DNA of 64,000 nucleotides from assembly GCA_900467745.1 (NCBI GenBank), contig UBQW01000016.1, positions 186,001-250,000 of the forward strand. The letters run 5' to 3'. Below are positions 58,197-64,000 of this stretch, piece by piece. The notes under the pieces are model-generated. The model did no database searches and was not told the origin of the DNA. It saw only the letters and a list, made by a program, of their open reading frames with translations. Numbering within the stretch: position 1 is the first letter of the stretch; each line of letters opens with the position of its first letter. The DNA comes from Hyphomicrobiales bacterium. Its GTDB lineage: Bacteria > Pseudomonadota > Alphaproteobacteria > Rhizobiales > Rhizobiaceae. Both the position numbers and the translations under genes were made by a program.

Positions 58197-59768
58197 ATGC
58201 TCGATCGTGGCCAACATCTGCCGCGGGATCCTGACATTCTGGTCGGCATGATCCTGGAAAGAGACGCTGAAATCGAGCGTCTGAAGGTGCTGTTGAAGGC
58301 GGCCCATGCAAAGCCCTTTAGCCAACGATCAGAACAGTTGGCCCATGTGGTCGAAGGTCAGATCCGTCTCGATCTGGGCGACGTGGCCATTGAGCCTGAG
58401 GTGGCTTCGGAAAGCGAAGGTGCAGGCCTCCCGAAAATGCCGCGCCCGGCAAGGATCCATTCTCAGCCTCGTCGCAACATCGGCGCTCTGCCGGAGCATC
58501 TTGAGCGGGTTGTCGAGGTCATCGAACCGTCATCGTTGGAATGTGCCTGCTGCCAGGGAAAGCTCCATCGTATCGGAGAAGACGAGAGCGAGGTCCTGGC
58601 GTCACGGCCGGCAACCCTCTATGTCCTGCGCACGGTGCGCCCGAAATATGCCTGCCGGGCCTGCGAGGCCGGCATCGTTCAAGCGAAGGCGAAGCCTCGG
58701 CTGTTCGACGGAGGGCTGGCCACGACGTCCATGATCAGCAATGTCGTGGTATGGCGATATGCCTGGTATCTGCCGCTCAACCGTCAAGTTCAGATGTTGA
58801 AGGGTCAGGGTGTCCGGCTCGATACGTCAACGCTTTGCGGTTGGGTGAAACGCTCCGCCTGGTGGCTGAAATCGCTTTACGACAAGCTATTGGCCTATAT
58901 CCATAGTCATTCTCGGGTCTTTGTCGATGAAACCCGAATGCCGGTCCTCAAGCGAGACCGAACACGAACCAAGATTTGCCAGTTCTGGGCTCACGCCGTG
59001 GATGATCGGCCCTGGAATGGACCAGCCTATCCGGCTGTCGCCTATGTTTTTGCGCAAGGTCGGGGAAAGACGGAGATCCAGTCGCAGTTGTGCCGCTATA
59101 GCGGGATTTTGCAGGTTGATGCGTACAAGGCCTACAAGAGCCTGACCCGGCAGGATCGTCGGGCCGGCAGCATTGCGCTTGCCTACTGCCTGGCCCACGC
59201 GCGTCGCAAGTTTGTCGATGTCTTCAAGAAGTACAAATCCGAGCTGGCCAAGGTGGTGATCGAACGCCTGGCTGAGGTCTATGCGATCGAGGCCTCAATC
59301 CGCTCAACGAGCGCCGAACATCGGCTCGGTGTCCGGCAAGCAAAAAGCAAGGTCCTGATGGCTGATCTGAAAATGCTCCTGATGGACGCGCTCAAAGATA
59401 TATCCGCCAAGGACCCAGTCGCTTCTGCCATCAAATACACGCTGGGCCATTGGGCTGGCCTGACCCTCTTCCTTGAGGATGGAAGACTTGAGGTCGATTC
59501 CAATACCGTAGAGCGTAATATGCGTAGCGTCGCACTCGGGCGCGTCAACAGCCTGTTCGCCGGCAGTGATGGCGGTGCCGAGACCTGGGCCATATTGGGC
59601 TCCTTGCTGACCACGGCAAAATTGAACGGGCTCGATCCCTACACCTGGCTCAATGACGTCCTTGAACGCATCGTGTCCGGGGAGATAAAGTCGACATCGC
59701 TTGGGCGTTGCCTGCCGTGGCATTGGAAACAGGAACACGCGGATATGAACATGGCGGTAGCAGCGTGA
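58197..59768 (+). CDS. tnpC: IS66 transposase TnpC
   Basis: The 523-residue DDE transposase. Order: N-terminal leucine-zipper-like helix (ILERDAEIERLKVLLKAAH), zinc-finger region (CACCQGKL, YACRACEAG), then the catalytic core with Asp in VFVDETRMPV, Asp in LQVDAYKAYKS and Glu in DSNTVERNMR. All three acidic residues are present, so it looks active. ATG 58197 is 49 bp after the tnpB stop. Confidence 0.94.
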   Translation: MLDRGQHLPRDPDILVGMILERDAEIERLKVLLKAAHAKPFSQRSEQLAHVVEGQIRLDLGDVAIEPEVASESEGAGLPKMPRPARIHSQPRRNIGALPEHLERVVEVIEPSSLECACCQGKLHRIGEDESEVLASRPATLYVLRTVRPKYACRACEAGIVQAKAKPRLFDGGLATTSMISNVVVWRYAWYLPLNRQVQMLKGQGVRLDTSTLCGWVKRSAWWLKSLYDKLLAYIHSHSRVFVDETRMPVLKRDRTRTKICQFWAHAVDDRPWNGPAYPAVAYVFAQGRGKTEIQSQLCRYSGILQVDAYKAYKSLTRQDRRAGSIALAYCLAHARRKFVDVFKKYKSELAKVVIERLAEVYAIEASIRSTSAEHRLGVRQAKSKVLMADLKMLLMDALKDISAKDPVASAIKYTLGHWAGLTLFLEDGRLEVDSNTVERNMRSVALGRVNSLFAGSDGGAETWAILGSLLTTAKLNGLDPYTWLNDVLERIVSGEIKSTSLGRCLPWHWKQEHADMNMAVAA

Positions 59769-60370
59769 AGGCCCCCAAGCGAGCAAAGCTTCTGACGCTT
59801 GATCAGTTGGAGACATGGTTCGACAAGGCAGAGCCGGCGCCGCCATGCCGGGGCGTGTCGACGCTCAATGGCTTCCTGACGGGATTGGCCGCGGGTCCGG
59901 TCTTCCTGCTTCCGAATGACTGGATGTTCCATGTCATTGGGAAGCACGAGGAAAAGGCGTTCGTCGGAAACAAGACCTACGCCGTGATCGAAACGATCGT
60001 CGATCACTACAACCTCATCGCTCACCAACTGACGGCGCCCGGCCGGTATGCACCGATGTTAATGCGCACGGATGATGAGGAAGTCCTGCCTGGCGATTGG
60101 GCCGATGGGTTCTATGGCGCCATCAAACTGAACCAGGCAGCCTGGGCGCCCCTCATGGCCGAGAAACAGACTGGCGAACCCATCATGGCCATATTGATGC
60201 AAGCCACGGAGCCAAATCTGCTCGAAATGGTCTCAGCGGTGTACCCGAGGCCGCCAGAGGCCCTCCTTAAAGACGCATGGCGCGCCATCCCAACCGCTGT
60301 CGAAACCATCTACGCGCACTGCAAACCAATGCGCTTCAATCCCGGCGCTCCTGCAAACGACATCTCGTAG
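59765..60370 (+). CDS. UPF0149/YecA-family passenger protein in the IS66 element
   Basis: A 201-residue protein starting at GTG 59765, overlapping the tnpC stop (GTGA). The family core is GVSTLNGFLTGLAAGPVFLLPNDW, here given as GVSTLNGFLTGLAAGPV, and later GDWADGFYGAIKL. It lacks the C-terminal SEC-C zinc motif of longer YecA proteins. Its position inside the terminal repeats and coupling to tnpC indicate it is part of the element. Function unknown. Confidence 0.87.
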   Translation: MKAPKRAKLLTLDQLETWFDKAEPAPPCRGVSTLNGFLTGLAAGPVFLLPNDWMFHVIGKHEEKAFVGNKTYAVIETIVDHYNLIAHQLTAPGRYAPMLMRTDDEEVLPGDWADGFYGAIKLNQAAWAPLMAEKQTGEPIMAILMQATEPNLLEMVSAVYPRPPEALLKDAWRAIPTAVETIYAHCKPMRFNPGAPANDIS

Positions 60371-60415
60371 GACAGATCCCCCAGAGGCGTCTCGCCAACC
60401 GTCAAGCTAAATCAG

Positions 60416-60438
60416 TGTGGGGCGTTCGCAACGGATAC
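60416..60438. repeat. IS66 right inverted repeat
   Basis: Ends CGTTCGCAACGGATAC; reverse complement matches the left end at 19 of 23 positions. Confidence 0.9.
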
Positions 60439-60446
60439 GGCACTAC
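60439..60446. repeat. Target site duplication, right copy
   Basis: GGCACTAC, identical to 57238-57245. Confidence 0.95.
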
Positions 60447-61641
60447 AACGGCGACGCAGGACGCAAGCATCCGTCCGTTCAAGATCGAAGTTCCCCAGGC
60501 ACAGCTCGATGATCTGCGCAAGCGGATCGCTTTGACACGTTGGCCAGACAAGGAGACTGTCGATGACATCTCGCAGGGCATTCAACTGGACCGGGTCCAG
60601 AAGTTGGTCAAATATTGGGGTACCGACTACGACTGGCGAAAAGCCGAAAGCGAACTGAATGCGCTGCCGGAATTCATCACAAAGATTGACGGCGTCGACA
60701 TCCAGTTCATTCACGTTCGCTCGCGCCATCCTAATGCCCTTCCCCTCCTCCTCACCCATGGGTGGCCGGGCTCGCAGTTCGAATTCATCAAGGCCATCGG
60801 GCCGTTGACTGACCCGACCGCGTTTGGCGGGCGTGCGGAAGACGCTTTCGACGTTGTCATCCCATCCATCCCTGGCCATGGCTTCTCGGGCAAGCCAACC
60901 GAACTCGGCTGGGGCCCTGATCGAGTTGCTAAAGCTTGGGATGTGCTGATGAAGCGCCTCGGCTACAAAAGCTATGTCTCCCAGGGTGGCGACCATGGCT
61001 CCGTCATCTCTGACGCTCTGGCACGCCAGAATCCGAGCGGCCTCCTGGGCATTCATCTCAATATGCCAGCCACCGTTCCAGGCGAACTCATGAAGGGTAT
61101 CAATGCTGGCGACCCGGCCCCGAGCAGCCTGTCGCAGGACGAGAAGGACGCGTACCAGTCGCTGTCCACGTTCTTTGGCCGAAACGCGGCCTATGGTGCA
61201 ATGATGGTGACGCGTCCGCAGACGATTGGCTACTCGCTTTCTGACTCGCCGTCCGGCCTGGCATCCTTCATTTACGAGAAGTTCGCGCAATGGAGCGACA
61301 GCGGTGGTGTCCCGGAGAACGTACTTTCCCGCGATGACATGCTGAACGACATTACGCTCTATTGGCTGAACAACGTCGGCGCATCGTCGTCCCGCTTTTA
61401 CTGGGAAAACAACAACAACAACTTCAGTTCCGATACCCAAAAGACCAGAGACATCAAAGTGCCGGTTGCCATTACCGCGTTTCCGAAGGAAATCTACAAG
61501 GCGCCGGAAAGCTGGAGCAAGCAGGCATATCCCTCGCTCATCTACTACAACCAAGCTGCAAAAGGGGGCCATTTTGCCGCATGGGAACAGCCGCAGCTAT
61601 TTACAGAGGAACTAAGAGCCGCGTTTAAGTCGCTGCGCTAG
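60447..61641 (+). pseudogene. Exported epoxide hydrolase, 3' fragment
   Basis: It encodes the rest of the enzyme: the N-terminal EHN domain (RPFKIEVPQAQLDDLRKRI), the oxyanion motif HGWPGSQFEF, the nucleophile Asp in SQGGDHGSV and the catalytic His in GGHFAAWEQP. All catalytic parts are intact. The frame is open back into the IS (ATG 60277), so a hybrid without the signal peptide could still be made. In the uninterrupted gene the product would be exported, probably through the Sec pathway. Confidence 0.9.
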
Positions 61642-61834
61642 GTCACACACGAGTTCGGGGCGGCCCTCGAGATGCCGCCCCAATCTTTTGACCGTACTCT
61701 GGTACCTTCAGGTGAGATCTGCCATTCGCAGATGCAGAAACGTCCTCGCCCTGGGGCCAATCCAGTTCAGTAGCAGACGGGCCATCCAAGGAGATTACAT
61801 CGAAGCCCAGCGGAGTCGGCACTAGGGGACCGCG

Positions 61835-62599
61835 CTAAAGGAGGCGGCCTTGCGCAGAGGTATGTTTACGGGGAGGTTCCCCGCCTCGTCGCACGATCTC
61901 AGTCTCGGCCGTGAACCGAGCATCTCGATCGCGATCCGAAAGGAAGTGTTGCACCACATCCAACGCAACCTGGTCCCAGGGCTTTCCCCTTTCTGGTCCG
62001 GATGGAATGCGGGGCAAAAGCCCTGGCTCGGCGCTCCAGGCGAGCAACTGATCCAGAGTAGCCTCATTGAGCATGTCGCGGAGATGGTGGGCGGTCACGT
62101 AAGCATCAGGTAATGCCCGGTGGGCTGGCAATCCGATCTCGTGAACCAGCCCCTCGGGCATACGTTGGTAACGAAGCATCTGGTTTGAAAAGCGCGGCAG
62201 GTGGGGCCATAGCCTCAGCGCGCATTTCCATGTGCAGACCCATTGCGCACCTCCCGACAGAAGCGGAGTGCAATAGCGTTGCTCGAACGCAGCGCGGTGA
62301 GCGGCTAAGGCTCGCAAAGGTCGACGCGGTTGCAGCACCGACGCTGCGATCTCCCTCCAGAACGGCGCTCCTTTCACGTCTCGGTCGAGGATATGATGTA
62401 TGGCCATCGTTTCCGGTGAGATAGGTCGACCAGGATTGACCATCAACGAGCCACGCTCGTGATCGAGCTGCCATCGGCCATCATTAGTCTGGAGCACGTC
62501 CTGCCAACCGATTTCACATACCTCGTGCGGGCCATTGCCGCCGGTCTCAAGATCAACGACGCGGATGACGGCGATTGGTGTCGGGTCGGTTGAGAACAT
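61835..62599 (-). CDS. DEDD-family 3'-5' exonuclease (DnaQ-like)
   Basis: A 254-residue protein with ExoI VVDLETGGNGPHEVCEIG (the first Asp and Glu), ExoII AHRAAFEQRY (with F in place of the usual N/D neighbourhood) and ExoIII HRALPDAYVTAHHL (His and Asp). A C-terminal extension of about 80 residues is unassigned. It could act in DNA repair or RNA turnover, but is separate from the replicative epsilon subunit. It lies just downstream of the DUF1932 dehydrogenase on the same strand. Confidence 0.85.
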   Translation of the reverse strand: MFSTDPTPIAVIRVVDLETGGNGPHEVCEIGWQDVLQTNDGRWQLDHERGSLMVNPGRPISPETMAIHHILDRDVKGAPFWREIAASVLQPRRPLRALAAHRAAFEQRYCTPLLSGGAQWVCTWKCALRLWPHLPRFSNQMLRYQRMPEGLVHEIGLPAHRALPDAYVTAHHLRDMLNEATLDQLLAWSAEPGLLPRIPSGPERGKPWDQVALDVVQHFLSDRDRDARFTAETEIVRRGGEPPRKHTSAQGRLL

Positions 62600-62608
62600 C
62601 GAGAGCTT

Positions 62609-64000
<1,392 letters not shown>

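Larger units (their letters stand above)
57246..60438 (+). mobile_element. Complete IS66-family insertion sequence, 3,193 bp
   Basis: Terminal inverted repeats of 23 bp (19 matching) begin GTAACCGTTGCGA on the left and, as reverse complement, GTATCCGTTGCGA on the right. It is flanked by the 8-bp direct repeat GGCACTAC and encodes tnpA, tnpB, tnpC and a UPF0149 passenger, all on the plus strand with overlapping junctions. All frames are intact and the duplication is exact, so the insertion is recent and the element may still be active. Confidence 0.95.

Overview
The window looks like chromosome or large-replicon DNA from a member of the Rhizobiaceae (Rhizobium/Agrobacterium/Ensifer type). The evidence is the high GC content, the pca gene order with a LysR-type PcaQ, LexA boxes of the alphaproteobacterial GTTC-N7-GTTC form, many GGAAC-N16-CGTT promoters of the EcfG (RpoE2) general-stress sigma factor, and families typical of this group (DUF1289, DUF3309, DUF6894, TIGR02587/TIGR02588). 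The species cannot be fixed from sequence alone.

Region 1 (1-7.8 kb) concerns DNA damage tolerance. It holds the mutasome cassette imuA-imuB-dnaE2 (minus strand; dnaE2 runs off the left edge) behind a perfect LexA box, a decayed fic gene, an SRAP protein, and a second perfect LexA box in front of an unknown gene followed by dinB. Region 2 (7.8-9.8 kb) carries small genes: two hypotheticals, acylphosphatase, a cold-shock protein and a 59-residue DUF1289 protein.

Region 3 (9.8-32.1 kb) is a catabolic supercluster for hydroaromatic and aromatic acids. A polar-amino-acid-type ABC transporter, an AroE-like dehydrogenase, a type II dehydroquinase (AroQ) and a QuiC-type 3-dehydroshikimate dehydratase should bring in quinate/shikimate-like compounds and convert them to protocatechuate. 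PobA adds 4-hydroxybenzoate as a second source of protocatechuate. PcaHG, PcaB, PcaC, PcaD, PcaIJ and PcaF then take protocatechuate to succinyl-CoA and acetyl-CoA. Two GntR/FCD regulators, an IclR regulator with a PcaR-like box and PcaQ with a perfect dyad operator are embedded. A second ABC system of the branched-chain type, probably for protocatechuate or a related acid, closes the cluster.

Region 4 (32-57 kb) is an island of small membrane, secreted and stress-type genes: MscS, two GFA proteins, a PNPOx-fold protein, DUF6894, TIGR02587/88, DUF1206, DUF3309, DUF2147, a DUF1295/methyltransferase/lipocalin operon, a hybrid sensor kinase and CsbD. At least six promoters fit GGAAC-N16/17-CGTT exactly and three or more are near matches, so much of the island is probably one general-stress regulon. 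Inside it is a PaoABC-like molybdenum hydroxylase operon (35.5-42 kb) with XdhC and MobA-like maturation genes; its large subunit carries an apparent frameshift.

Region 5 (57-64 kb) holds a complete IS66-family element (tnpA, tnpB, tnpC and a UPF0149 passenger) with terminal inverted repeats and an exact 8-bp target duplication. It splits a gene for an exported epoxide hydrolase. A DEDD exonuclease and a DUF1932 dehydrogenase with an unusual acidic tail follow. No tRNA, rRNA or CRISPR array was seen.
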